Assembly (NCBI GenBank): GCA_031213475.1
Contig: JARUPZ010000016.1
Span: 5,027,491-5,091,490 of the forward strand
DNA length: 64,000 bases
From: Nereocystis luetkeana
Lineage: Eukaryota > Sar > Phaeophyceae > Laminariales > Laminariaceae
Reading direction: 5' to 3'
Part shown: in pieces, positions 28,921-40,190 of the stretch
Layout of the letters: every line of letters begins with the position of its first letter
Position numbering within the stretch: the stretch's first letter is position 1
Notes under the pieces: model-generated
What the model saw: only the letters and a program-made list of their open reading frames with translations
Databases searched by the model: none
What the model was told of the DNA's origin: nothing
Position numbers and translations under genes: made by a program

Positions 28921-29460
28921 TTTTACGGCAGTTGCAGTGCGGGCACATCTAAAAGGCAGTTTTGCCTGCTCGGGCAGATCTCGTCGCGAACTCTTATTTG
29001 CCGTTCATCCCCTGAGTTACCCCCTGTTTCTTGTGCTGATTCTGACTGAACGAAAGCTTCCTCACGTCGGGCACAGATCAGATTAATTCCCAGTTCAATT
29101 TCTCTCTCAGTATGTATACCTGGTATAGATTTTTCGCGGCACATGGATCCCTGATTCATATAATCCGATGATCGATGCCATACCTGGTACTAGTATATAT
29201 CATTTCTGGGTGGGATCTGTGTGGCGCGGTTTTTGCTGGGTGCCGGGTGGGATCTGTACTGACGTATCTCTTTGCACGACATCTCTCGTGTATACCACAG
29301 CAGCGGCGAACACAGGAGGAGGAAGGTTGTGCAGTGACAATCTGCTGCTGCCGCTGTACTGACCGCTGTAGATCGAGACGTCTGTGCGGCAGAATTTGCT
29401 GTAGATCGAGATCTTTCCGATGTGTGAAAGCTTCGGTATATATACTTGTATATATATATA

Positions 29461-29899
29461 GCCGGTCGCCCCGGTGGTTCAAGTGGTTAACCCTTTTAGC
29501 ACCGCAGTCCCACATGTGGGGACAAAGCACTCAAATTATTAGTAAATTGTCCCCAAAACGGGACTGGGGTCCTAAAAGGGTTAACCTCGAATTCTACTTG
29601 TTTGAGTCCTGGGTTCGAGCCCCAGGAGGGTCGGACTTTGACTTTATTTGCAAAAATAAAAAAAAGGGATTCAATTGTTGAGAGCGCCTTGCAGCGTGGG
29701 TAGGCACAATTCGATGCGAGTCGACGAGGGAAGAAAAGGCTGAAATCTTCTCGCGATAAAAAAAAAAATGAAGGCACGTACCGTAGCGGGAAGGGGGGAG
29801 AAGAGCCTGCTATGTGACCCCGGATCTGAGTTACGAGTTGGAAGGAGAGAGAGAAGAAGATGTGCGAAGATAATGAATGGGATGAAAAAAATAAAAAAA

Positions 29900-29910
<11 letters not shown>
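29461..29910 (+). mobile_element. Full-length tRNA-derived SINE carrying a nested piggyBac-like MITE
   Basis: The tRNA-like head (A box TGGTTCAAGTGG at 29475-29486, B box GGTTCGAGCCC at 29612-29622, T stem CCTGG/CCAGG) is followed by the common SINE body and an A-rich tail that runs into (AT)n. The MITE at 29491-29580 sits in the head, between the A and B boxes, at TTAA. Without it the head equals the uninterrupted one at 30221. The A and B boxes are those of RNA polymerase III promoters (family knowledge). Confidence 0.87.
29491..29580. mobile_element. piggyBac-like MITE, copy 1, with intact TTAA duplications
   Basis: CCCTTTTAG ... CTAAAAGGG termini are flanked on both sides by TTAA (29487-29490 and 29581-29584). 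Inverted arms of about 35 bp include GCAGTCCC and GGGACTGGGG plus GGGGACAA and TTGTCCCC. TTAA duplication and CCCTTT ends are hallmarks of the piggyBac superfamily. Confidence 0.88.

Positions 29911-29930
<20 letters not shown>
29911..29930. repeat. (AT)n microsatellite between two SINE tails
   Basis: AT dinucleotides join the A-rich tail of one SINE to the T-rich tail of the next. Confidence 0.85.
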
Positions 29931-30221
29931 GTTTTTGCCCATCCCATTTATTATCTCCGCACATCTTCTTCTCTCTCTCCTTCCAACTCGTAACTCAGAT
30001 CCGGGGTCACATAGCAGGCTCTTCTGCCCCCTTTCCGCTACGGTACGTGCCTTCATTTTTATCGCGAGAAGATTTCAGCCTTTTCTTCCCTCCCACGCTG
30101 CAAGGCGCTCTCAACAATTGAATCCTTTTTATCAAATGTCCGACCCACCTGGGGCTCGAACCCAGGACTCAAACACAAGTAGAATTCGAGGTTAACCACT
30201 TGAACCACCGGGGCGACCGGC
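29931..30221 (-). mobile_element. Full-length SINE in opposite orientation, with empty MITE site
   Basis: The body is followed by the complete head read on the minus strand (GCCGGTCGCCCCGGTGGTTC then AAGTGGTTAACCTCG). The TTAA that is occupied in the neighbour at 29461 is empty here. A 26-bp stretch of the body is missing relative to other copies. Together with 29461-29910 it makes a tail-to-tail inverted pair. Confidence 0.87.
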
Positions 30222-30623
30222 GGATATGTAATGTCGCGTTGTCGAATTCTTATCAACCGTTTTTATTTTTTTATCGGTATGAAATCGAACACGATTTCTT
30301 CTCCTTCGATATCCACCATCCTGTATAACGTGTACCAGGTACGGTACGTGAATGGTAAATAGTACTCAGCACATGGTACTCAGTACACTCGTATAATACG
30401 TTGAAGGGAGGACGAACCGGCTCAGGCACCTGTTGTTAGCAGCTGGCAGCTAAGCACGTTGAAGACAGTGGGAGGCACGAGACACGAGACACGACTATGT
30501 CTAGACTTCCCACTGCTGTGGCGGAGGAGCCAGTGGGCCAATCAGATGCCGCAAATTAATACGCGTGGCCGTGACCTTTACATGCTCAGAATGCTCAGTT
30601 CGGGTATTTAATATGTGTGTGTG

Positions 30624-30684
30624 TAGGTGTTTGTGTTCGTCACATTAAACCGTTCTTTCTATCCGTCGACATCCAGCACAACAC
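30624..30684 (+). repeat. Dispersed repeat, family G
   Basis: GTGTTCGTCACATTAAACCG ... TCCGTCGACATCCAGCACAA resembles 26738-26795. Confidence 0.45.
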
Positions 30685-31139
30685 GCGCACGACACATGGT
30701 ACTCAATTCAATATACCAAGTGGTCATGTGGTACGCACTTTCTCGGAGTCGTGACTCATGACGAGCAGGACGGACGCACGCATAACACGCGCGTGCGACG
30801 GTCGTGTCTGGAGCGTGGGGGGTGGGGAGGGGAGCAGGGGGGAGGGGAGGGGAGGGGTCCTACTCTGCCCTACCGACCTGCTGGTGAACAAGAGTCGGAA
30901 GTCGAAAAGCTCAAAGCTCGACTTCGTACATGTGAATGATTAATAACACAAGTACTGCTGCTGTCTTGTCGTATCTTGCCCCTGCTGACGCTCAGTGTCG
31001 TCGGGGTTATATATACCAGGTATATAGCAGTATGAATAGGCAGTAGGCGGCTCGCAGTTTTTCGGGGTTCAATATTGTGGGATAATGACGTACTTCAAGT
31101 GTTTCAGGGCTATGTACTGCGGGTGCTGCCACGTGCTGA

Positions 31140-31640
31140 CAGCGTTTCGTCGGTAGGTACTGGGAGTACTCGGAGTGCCAAAATACTCTCAATATGCGCA
31201 TAATACTCGGGAGTACGAAGTATACTTCGACCGTCTGTGCACCGTTTTGATTCTTACATTCCCGTCATATTGAAGAAATAGTTCACGGACGGTCGCGCGA
31301 GTGGGACTTGGAGCAATTTACCACCGAGGGGTGCAACTGGAGTACTTCAAGTACTGCTGTTATTAATAGTATTTCGGAAGTATATGTACTGCGAGGACTC
31401 GGAGTATTTACAGGTTCAATACTCTTCATACTCTTAAGTACTCCAAGTATTTCAGATGTGGTACTGCTTGTACTCGGGGTTATGTACTGCTCATATTCCC
31501 AGTACGACGAGTATTTTGGCCTCTAGTACTTGCTGCTCCTGCTCCCAGTACTACGAGTAGTATTTAGGGCGACCGTACTGCAATACTCGGTACTCGGAGT
31601 ACGAAATTCACTCGATGCTCCGAGTATACTCGAACTGGGG
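31140..31640. repeat. Cluster of TACTC/GAGTA palindromic motifs
   Basis: Many overlapping GGAGTACTCGGAGT, GTACTCGGAGTACG and AGTACGAAGTATACTTCG segments occur. There is no single period, so this is a motif cluster rather than a simple tandem repeat. Confidence 0.5.
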
Positions 31641-32084
31641 GCATCTGTGCAATACTGCAGTTGTGCTGCTGTCCTGTCCTGTCGTATCCCCGCGGGCAGG
31701 GTTGAGGCGGCAGGCTGTAGCCAGTAGGCGGCCGGCGGTAGACAGTATTCGTACACCGTACAGGTGGCCGGCGGTCCGTGTTCGAACGGCTGTTTTGTGG
31801 TGTGAGGTCCCGAGACACCTTGCGCAGGCAGACTCCCAGCTCCCAGATACCAGATACCTGCACACCGGGCACTTAGCAGGCACAGACACCTGCAGGGCCA
31901 GGCTCTAATGCCGGCAGCTCGAGGTTCTTCTCTCTGCTCTCTGCTTCCTGCTCTGCTCTCTATTCGTTCGGATCGGATCACGTCGGGGCTCGGGCCGGTG
32001 CCCTTCGACCTTCTGCTCTTCGGCGCCCCAGCAACAAAAATCGACAGCAGCATAAAGTAAATACCTACCAGGGTAAACCACGTT

Positions 32085-32320
32085 TCAATCTATTTTTTCT
32101 TTCCCATCCCATTTATTGTTTTCGCTCTTCTCTTGTCTTTCTCCCTCCTACTAATTTTCGTGACTCAGATTCGGAGTCACACATCGGGCTCTCTTCTCCC
32201 CCCGCCCGGTATGCACAAGGCGGTTCGTGCCTTGCTTTTTTATCGCGAGAAGCGAGAAGACTCAGTCAACACTACGAGTACTTCGGCCCTTTCTCCTCTC
32301 GTCGATTCGCGTCTAATTAA
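32085..32320 (-). mobile_element. SINE, old diverged copy
   Basis: The order of blocks is preserved (CATCCCATTTATTG, GACTCAGATTCGGAGTCACA, TTTATCGCGAGAAG, CTCGTCGATTCGCGTC) with many differences. A piggyBac-like MITE abuts its right edge. Confidence 0.7.
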
Positions 32321-32324
32321 TTAA

Positions 32325-32413
32325 CCCTTTTAGAACTGCAGTCTCATATTGGGGACAGACAAGTGAAATTTTAAGTAGTTTGTCCCCAAAACGGGACTGC
32401 GATCCTAAAAGGG
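32325..32413. mobile_element. piggyBac-like MITE, copy 2
   Basis: TTAA|CCCTTTTAG at the left and CCTAAAAGGG|TTCA at the right; the interior matches copy 1, including TTTGTCCCCAAAACGGGACT. One target duplication has drifted. Confidence 0.85.
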
Positions 32414-32839
32414 TTCATTGCGTCCATATGTATGATACGCTTGTTTACGTGTTCCGTAGAAGACTCGTAGCAACTGCTGCAATACGATATATAGCGAAGA
32501 CATCCCCATTCGCGACTCCTCGTACATGTGAATAAATAAATTTTAATCGTATACCCTGGTAGATAATACGAGGGTGCTGTAGTGGCATGTTTAACATTTA
32601 ATACGGGTCGAGTGGCACCCACAACGAAGACAAGTAGGAATTAAAAAAAAAAGAACAACGCGAAAAGTGAAGGGAGGGGGGAAAAGTAGACGTAAAGTAG
32701 CCCGCCGGCTGTCAGAGGGAGGGAGGAGCCCGTTTGTCTGTCCGCCCCGTCTGTCTCCTTGTCTCCCCCGAGCGATCCGAGAGCCGGGAAAACAAGTGGC
32801 CTGACGACCTGACCTCTCGTACGAGTACCATGTGAATGT

Positions 32840-32965
32840 GCATTGCTGTTCTTCAGATAGAGGTGTTCTTTCACTCCATAGCGGTTGTTGGAGCCTGTGT
32901 TGTGACCATAGACAAAAAGTTTTGGTTATTATTATTATTGCGTTCACAACGACAACAAAACAGAC
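32840..32965 (+). repeat. (AAC)n-tailed repeat, diverged copy
   Basis: TTTCACTCCATAGCGGTTGT then TGGAGCCTGTGTTGTGACCA, ending in a degenerate CAACGACAACAAAAC tail. Confidence 0.5.
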
Positions 32966-33032
32966 GGCTAGCTCTCCATACCGTATACCAGGTATCAGGT
33001 ACCAGGTATCACACTATTATTTAGGGTGATAA

Positions 33033-33090
33033 TATAACACACCCCCTCTGACGATTTTCATATAACACACCCCCTCTGACGATTTTCAAA
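33033..33090. repeat. Tandem duplication, 28-bp unit
   Basis: ATATAACACACCCCCTCTGA CGATTTTC occurs twice in direct succession. Confidence 0.9.
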
Positions 33091-35228
33091 AGCTGGGTTT
33101 CTCGACAACGGGGACGGCGTACTGAATACGACCAGTGATTCGCCTGATGCGACCTTCTCGACGGAATATTTCCGAATAAGCCACCAGTTTCGTTGCGTGT
33201 GCCCCTTAAGGCATGTTTTGGAGGAAATCGGGTCTGATTTTTTTGTCCCAGGGGGTACGTAGTCTTAGCACCCAGTGTGATAGTGTTATAGTGTTATACG
33301 GTGGTACACAGCAGTACCACAAGCAGTGGATGGAGTACTATAAACGCTACCCTGGTATAATAGTTGTAGTATGTGATGTGATATCATGCAGAACAGCAGC
33401 TGCAGGAACAACGTACGTATGCGTGTATGATATCAAGTTGCACAGCTCGTAGTTCTGCGTGCTACGCAGGCACGGTGCTTGTTTCATTGCGCCCGCACGG
33501 CAGCAGCACAGCAACCTGCTTGTAGAGTCTTCCCAAAGCACAGCAGCAGCGACCCAAGTCTTCTCCCAAATCACATCAACCAGACAAAAGCCTCTGTATA
33601 GGGTTGGGGTTCCGGATGGAGGTGGCCAAGACGGAGGCCCCTCTGTGCCGAAGCCGAAAATAAAAAATAGTATCCCCACGGCAGAGTCTCATGTCAAAAC
33701 CTGTGCCCCCGAAACAGCGAAGTATCTGATATCAAGTTACATATAATACAAGTACAATATTGCTATTCGAGCACCCAGAGAAGACAGGCACTGCTGTTTT
33801 GTACTACTGCTGTATTGCAGAGTGTGTCCCTGAATATGATATATATTTTTAATTAAATATCAATGTCGAAACAGTCCTTGTAGTGAGGAGCAGAGTGGTA
33901 GACACGAGCCTGTCAGAGAACTTGACGCGGGTCGACGCTCTTACCGATCGTGCTCCTCCTTGGCTTGGCGCCCTCACTCAGCGCCGACCTGAGCCCTCGA
34001 AACTCCAAGCTGACGCCGGATCACTGGGATGTTCGAAAAAATACAAAACGGCACGCCACGCCACGCCACGTTTTTTTTTTATTCGAGTCCCAGACAACAG
34101 GCAAAAGAGGGGGGAGGGTATATGCTAAAAACCAAGCAAACACACCAGTAGTTCGTTATTTTTCGATTTTTTTGTTGTTCGTCCAGAAATACCTCACCGT
34201 TCGGATTGGTTTCTCGCTCTGAGAAGGAGTTTACCTGGCGTCGTTTTCGATTTTTCCGTATGCTCTCGCCTACCCGTAGGGACGTATTACATGTACGAGT
34301 ATATATAGAGATAGTTTGCCGCCGGCAGGGCCCAATAAGGCACCCTGATCCCACGCGTCTTTGTCCACCAAAGTCGGCGTTTCCACAAGAACGACCTCAC
34401 AAAAAATGGGAAGGGCCCACTTAGGCACCCTGCTGATCCCACGCGTCTTTGTCCACAGCAATCGGGGTTTCCACATGAACGGCGTCACAAAAATGGGATC
34501 AACAAACTACCGCTACAAGCATGTTTGTGCGCGGCTTGTGGTTTTTTCCCACCGGCTCGTGTCCACGCAAACATGTACTTCGAGGTATGTATAAGTTGCG
34601 CCCTTGAAATATCTTTCCCGAAATAATCAAACCAAAATGAAGAATCGTTCCTTGAGCGGGACAAATATACATGCATATCGCGGCTGAACAACGAACGAAC
34701 GTGTTTCGTGTTTATTTTTTTGGAATTTTGGATTCTACCTCGCACGCAGCCCGTGTACTTTGAAGTAGTCTTTTTTGCCATTTTGTAGAACATTCATACT
34801 ATTAATATTAATGGCCTGCACCCGGTATGTACAAGCATCAATCATACTGCAGTCGTAAAATATTGATGGTACACAACAGCAAAAAAAGTAACATCACTCG
34901 GTAGCAAGTCGCCAGGTGGAAGTCTCGGTGTCGCGCGATCAAAGTATGACACCAAGTGCAAGCTGGCAAACATGAGTTTTGAGGGAATTTTCGAATTTTG
35001 GTTCGTATATATCCGGTTTATTTTATATTCACATAATACACCTGGTAATATATATGCAGCAGTACCTGGTACCTGGTACTCGTATGATGTAATACACGCG
35101 GATATGCGGACCTTCAAGCCTCTACTCCGAGAAGCGGCGAAGGACGAAGGCAACACGTCAAGACAGCTCGGCCCAGCGATATAAAAGATAATAGATCCCC
35201 CCCCCCACCTTTCATGCTACTCTCCCAA

Positions 35229-35382
35229 CACCTGACGGCGCTTCGCGCTTGGTGGGAGTAATGTCTACCTTGTCGGTGAAAAACTCTACGTCCTCCGTCC
35301 CGGCAATTGTACGTATGGATGCGAGGGTCTTGAGTCTTGAGTCATACGACTACGGCCATGCATGAACATGGGTACACACACC
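35229..35382 (+). repeat. Family A element, left-truncated
   Basis: CACCTGACGGCGCTTCGCGC then TTGGTGGGAG ... GGATGCGAGGGTCTTGAGTC ... CTACGGCCATGCATGAACAT and GGTACACACACCC. The usual core is present; a duplicated TCTTGAG is peculiar to this copy. Confidence 0.85.
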
Positions 35383-35474
35383 CTCCAGGCGGTAGAGCCT
35401 ACCGGGTACAGCAATACCACTTTTTCGATAAAATGGTTGACACAGACCGCCGGGTGTACCAAATAAAAAGAATA

Positions 35475-35668
35475 AGGATACATGTCAAAAGCAAAGACAA
35501 AACGTGCGCCGTCAAGGGGGGTGTGTGTGGGGGGCCGAGCGTTCCACTCTACGACCTGGAACTAACTGCGGCACCGGTCAAGGGTCAAGGCATCTCAACG
35601 CGAAATTTGCTGTCTGTCCCAGAGGTGAAAGCCCAATCTCCTGATAATCTTTGCTGTGATCTGTGATA
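35475..35668 (+). repeat. Dispersed repeat, family E, copy 2
   Basis: AACGTGCGCCGTCAAGGGGG ... AATTTGCTGTCTGTCCCAGA ... ATCTTTGCTGTGATC matches 27720-27892. Confidence 0.5.
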
Positions 35669-35914
35669 CGTACCAGGTAAGCGACAACCATTGGTTGATT
35701 GGGTCTGATTGGCTCAGGGTTAGGGTTACCATTAACTGTTGTCTTCGTCTCGTGCACAGGGTGTGTCAACATTTGTATCGAATATGCGGTAATCTACCCC
35801 TCCCTCCCCCCCCCTACCGCAAGGAGGCGTTGATGGGGGAAAAGCGAGCTATTTGTCGTGTAAGGTTGTAAAACACGATACCTCGAACCAGGGTTATAAA
35901 GCTATCATCAGGGT

Positions 35915-36030
35915 TGTTTACGGATCGGGCCAAATCTCGCGGGTCAAGTCGGGTAACGGGGACCTGACCCGACCCGACCCGTTACATGTAATAAAAAAAA
36001 ACTGAGTCGTGGGTCGGGTCATGACTCGCG
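35915..36030. repeat. GGGTCGGGT-rich repeat, copy 1
   Basis: GGGTCAAGTCGGGTAACGGG then GACCTGACCCGACCCGACCC. It shares its order of blocks with 50400-50600, in inverse orientation. Sub-terminal GGGTCGGGT repeats are typical of some hAT-type elements, so this may be a remnant of one. Confidence 0.5.
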
Positions 36031-36627
36031 AAGACCCCTGGTTATCATTCGGTGGTGAAATGTTGCGCTGGGTCCGTCAGAAGTGCGCGCAGCGTGCCAT
36101 CCGCCGGAGGCTATGTGCTACTTGCCTTTGGGGGCTATTGCAGTATATAGGCCCAAAGGAAAAAAAAAGAACAAAAAAATTGAGTTGCCATGCTGCTTGC
36201 TGCTCGACACATTCATGCCGAATTGGTTGGTGGCATAACTATATTTCTTCGTGGAATCCAGAATGAGCGCTGCCGTTGTTTTCCGCCTATTGATAGATAC
36301 GGAACAGGCCTCGGTACGCTCGGACAGTTAAGAGAGAGAAAAATATGGTTTCAATTATCGTTACAAACAGTTTGCCAGCATGTGCATGCTTGTTGTTGTC
36401 GCAACGTTTGCCTGCCTATATACGTCGGACAGATTCCCGATCCCCACATTTGATGATGTGGATATTTTTAGGGCAGAATTGGATTCCTGATCTGTCTGAT
36501 CTGTCTGAACTACAGCTCATCTTGCCGGATGGGAGCCGTAGCAGTCGGCATGTTCTACTACTGTATACCTTGTTTCCTGAGTTGGGTCTGTACTGTACAG
36601 ATTATTCACAACATCTGAGAACTGCAG

Positions 36628-36752
36628 GTTAGGGTCTAGATGATCTACCTGTAGACGACTCATCTGTAGATGATCTATCTGTAGATGACCTACCTGTAGA
36701 TGATTCATCTGTAGATGATCTGTGGACGATCTATCTGTTGATGACCTATCCG
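36628..36752. repeat. 15-bp minisatellite, about 8 units
   Basis: Units of the type GATGATCTATCTGTA vary at a few positions and are in frame on the minus strand (DHLQM, DHLQV type repeats). Confidence 0.85.
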
Positions 36753-37269
36753 ACGTGGGCGCTGCTATTTCTTTTGTTGCACTGCGCATGACATTGCAAC
36801 CCAGCCTGCACACCTACCATACATGGAGGGAAAAAGGAGCGCGTGGAAAAGACACGCATTAAGAGTATACCTGGTAGTTATGATGGGCGTATATATCGTG
36901 TAACGCGCATGAAGACCCGCTCACACCCCTCAGACTAGTTTCAGAGCTGATTTTCACAACAACGGCGAAGATCCAAACGGCCACGCGATGCGTGCGTCTA
37001 TTGTGGAAACATCACTCGACGAAAACCTTTTCCAAAGCCACCGTTTTCGTTGTGCTTGGTCCATCGTCCCCTGGGTTTGGAGAAACTTGACTCGGAAGTT
37101 CGTCCGAAAAAGGTGTACGTTATCGTGTGCGTGTTTTACGGAACGTCCAAAAAAATACCTTCGGCGGGCTCTACGCGGGTAGCGGCCTCCCCCGGCCCTC
37201 CGCCCCCCCCCCCCCCCCCCCCCCTGGCAAAGGACCGCACCAGCCGCACCACACCCCCAGCCTCCTGAG

Positions 37270-37720
37270 TACCGGTATAATCCTGCCTCGAACTAACCAC
37301 GACTGTTTCCGGTTCCTCGCTACGGTTCGACTCGGTCTGGTTGCGCGGAACCGAACAGAAACGGAGGATTTTGACTGTCGGAAAAAAACAACCGAACTGA
37401 GTTTTAGGAATTTTGCATGTGCGACTCCGAACCGAACCGAACCGAACCGAACCGAACCGAACCGTGAGCATTTGCGTTCCTGAAGAACCGCGGTTCCGAA
37501 CCACCGTGATAAACCCCCCTCGCCACACTAAAGTTGAGGGACTTTTCGAAATTTCCGCAAGGGTTTTTCCCCGACGGTTCGGTTTCGGTTCGGTTCCGTC
37601 GAAACCAAACCGAACCGTACAGTTTTAGGCCTGCGGAGCCAAGGCCGACGGTTCGTACGCTGATTTTTTAAATGGCGACATCTGAACCGAACCGTACCAG
37701 ATCGATCAGTGGGATCGTGC
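37270..37720. repeat. CGGTT/AACCG-rich repeat
   Basis: A run of GAACC units lies at 37429-37463, with scattered GGTTCGGTT words on both sides. It has the same style as the GGGTCGGGT and GGGTACCCG elements elsewhere in the window. Confidence 0.55.
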
Positions 37721-38442
37721 AACGAGAAATAGCCGAACCAAGGACCGATCCGTAGGACCGTGCAAGGAGAAAGAACCGAGCCGCGGTGCGGTCCACGACG
37801 CCGTTGGGAATCGTGAACCCTCTGTAACTACCGGTTGCCAGTTACGAAATGCATAGTACGCGAACAATTCCTCTCGCGGACAGCGGCGCAGGGGGGTAGC
37901 CACCAGGCGGGTAGCTAGCAGGGGGCGGGGGCGGGGTGTGTGAAGACCTAGGGGCGAAGCGCACCTTTTTTTCTTCTGCAGGCGCGTATGCGAATCTCTC
38001 GCCTTCAAAAGTTACAAAATTACGTATCGCCGAATTTCCCAAACTTTCACGCTTAAATTTCCCGCAATTCGTATAATACTTGCCGTACGTACAGTATTCA
38101 TAGTAAGCAATCTGCTTTGGTCCGGAGCCCGGAGCTACGAGGGGCTCATAGACCCTAAAAAAAACGTATTTTATGTTTTACTGGCATAGCCCATAGCCCC
38201 GTAGTGAAGAGGGTTGAGTTCGCACGGTAGTAGTATTAATAGTGGTGCGATCGTTGTTTCAGCGCTTGATTTGATCTGGAACGGGAAGGTTTTCCCAATA
38301 CTGAACAAAGGAGGCGTTTTTCGGAAAGATCTGTTAAGTGGTCGAGAGAGAGAGAGCCTTCCGAAAATAGAACGCTCGTAATTTTAGCGCCCTTACCCCC
38401 TTTTTGGAACTGCTTTTCCGTCTTTTGGGAGTTCTACTATTA

Positions 38443-38556
38443 CGGGGGACCATAGTAAATAAGACCTACGGTACACACAAAAACCATTACCTGGTTTATA
38501 TTTCGATATTTTTACCAACAATATTTGGTCTTAATTTACTACTGTATGGTCCCCCG
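38443..38556. mobile_element. TA-MITE copy 4, with a TACCTGGTT insertion
   Basis: TA|CGGGGGACCATAGTAAAT at the left and ATGGTCCCCCG|TA at the right. The interior reads AAAAACCATTACCTGGTTTA where others read AAAAACCTATATATTT, so about ten bases are extra (38488-38496). Confidence 0.85.
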
Positions 38557-38684
38557 TAATACTGTGAGTAGTTTGTCCCCGAAAGACGGAATTACGGTGT
38601 TGAAAGGGGTTTTACCCTTTGTCGAGAAACGCGAGCGCTGAAAAACGATCGCCGCCCCCCTGCGCGAAATCAGCGCTCTTGAAA

Positions 38685-38773
38685 CCCTTATAGGACGGCG
38701 GTCCCGTTGTGGGGGCAACCTACTTGAAATTTGACTGGTTTGTCCCCAAAACGGGACTGCAGTCCTAAAAGGG
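38685..38773. mobile_element. piggyBac-like MITE, copy 3
   Basis: CCCTTATAGGACGGCGGTCC ... AACGGGACTGCAGTCCTAAA then AGGG. Flanking bases (TTGAAA and TTGAAG) are no longer TTAA. A further partial copy precedes it at about 38568-38630. Confidence 0.8.
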
Positions 38774-39026
38774 TTGAAGGTTCGTAGGTCCGGAGGAGAC
38801 GGAGGAGCGCTCCATCACTAGATTTACTTGCTGTATATACCAGGCACCCGGCTGTGGTGTCGTATTTTTTACTTTTATCGTGACGCAACCGTCGCTTCTT
38901 GTACTCGCCAGGTCAACTCGCGTATTTATGACAGGAGCTTTTTACACTCGATGGCCTTCCGGACAAGCCGGGGTGGGGGTCACGGGACCCCTCCCTCTCT
39001 TTTAGGAGTAGGAACGGTGCTCCCTC

Positions 39027-39090
39027 TCGAAAGGGGATGCGTGGTCAATGGTCAAATGACTAAGGCAAGCAACAAACGAGTACCCCCCCC
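39027..39090 (+). repeat. Family A-like element, variant fragment
   Basis: GGGGATGCGTGGTCAATGGT then CAAATGACTAAGGCAAGCAA, followed by GAGTACCCCCCCC. It is the same variant as 12165-12228. Confidence 0.7.
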
Positions 39091-39597
39091 ATCACCCAAC
39101 ACCCCCCCCTCCGGTAATTGCCTCCATTTTATCGTGCATACAGCAGTACGGGGCCGCGCAACAAGAAACCCCTAACCTGGGCATGCCTTTTACTTCTGTT
39201 GTGACCCCGTCCTTAAGCAACCGTGAGCACAGGCTGCTCTATAACTGGTAGGATTTTAGCGTAGCGCTCGCCACCTTGCACGATTTCCTCAAAAGTCCAA
39301 ATTCCACACGTAGCGGTTCCCCAGAACGTTCGAGCCTGACGTTTCTTAGTTTTTCTTTTTTGTTACTCGTGGACCTCTACGTGTATACCCGGTGTACTTA
39401 ATAGGGTTCGGCATTCCCGCCACTGCTCGTCGGGTGTTTATCGTTGTTTTTTTTTTTCGCTTTTTGTAACAACCCCAAACGCTCTCGCGGTTTTAGTAGT
39501 TCCCGCACCGGCGGTGAATGCGGTACCCGTTCTGGCCTCTCGTATGAACACCAAAAACGGAGCTTGATAGTCCCGGCCAAGAGTGGTGTTGATGTTA

Positions 39598-39696
39598 CGG
39601 GGGACCATAGTTAACAGGACCAAATATTGTTAGTAAAAATGGATAAACATATAGGTTTTTATGTGTACCATAGGTCCTGTTAACTATGGTCCCCCG
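39598..39696. mobile_element. TA-MITE copy 5, 99 bp
   Basis: TA|CGGGGGACCATAGTTAAC and GTTAACTATGGTCCCCCG|TA. The interior is in the opposite orientation to copies 4 and 6. Both TA duplications are intact. Confidence 0.92.
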
Positions 39697-39757
39697 TAAT
39701 AGTGTTCTCTCGGTTCATGACCCGTGTAAGACCCTCCTGCTAACTCGGAACATATTA

Positions 39758-39863
39758 CAGGGGACCATATCATATACCTGGTAGGACCTACGGTACACAC
39801 AAAAACCTATATATTTGCCTATTGTTACTTACAATATTTGGTCCTGTTTACTGTGGTCCCCCG
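39758..39863. mobile_element. TA-MITE copy 6, with a TACCTGGTA insertion
   Basis: TA|CAGGGGACCATA at the left and GGTCCCCCG|TA at the right. Where other copies read CCATAGTTAATAGGACC this one reads CCATATCATATACCTGGTAG then GACC; the 9-mer is at 39775-39783. Confidence 0.87.
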
Positions 39864-40170
39864 TAATAGTAACAGCAGCCTGTTCTGGTGTTGCAACGGG
39901 GGCTATGGGTGAAGTTGACACACGACGCGGAACTTGAACGTGGGGGTGTGGTTAGCGTTAAAGGCTTTAGTTTTACCAAAATCCGCCGGGGGATGAACTA
40001 TGAACTTGAAAAAAACAGAAAAAAAAATATTTATCACTGTTGGTGTCCGATGGTTGATAAACGTTGGTGTTAGCGCCTAGCAGCAGTAGGGGTTGGGGTA
40101 GGGTTCCGCTTGCGCCCCTCCGTACCGGGCGACTCCTTCCGTTGTTGTACTCCGCGCGGCCCAACTTTTC

Positions 40171-40190
40171 TATCCCCCCCCCCCCCCCCC
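40171..40190. repeat. C homopolymer run
   Basis: About 18 C residues. A G run of similar length is at 40368-40384. Confidence 0.85.

Noticed and set aside
29461-29630. Functional tRNA gene
   Set aside because: The tRNA-like head is followed by a repeated SINE body, is present in several copies and is split by a MITE, so it is a SINE promoter region.
36628-36752. CRISPR-like array
   Set aside because: The 15-bp units are contiguous without spacers, so this is a minisatellite.
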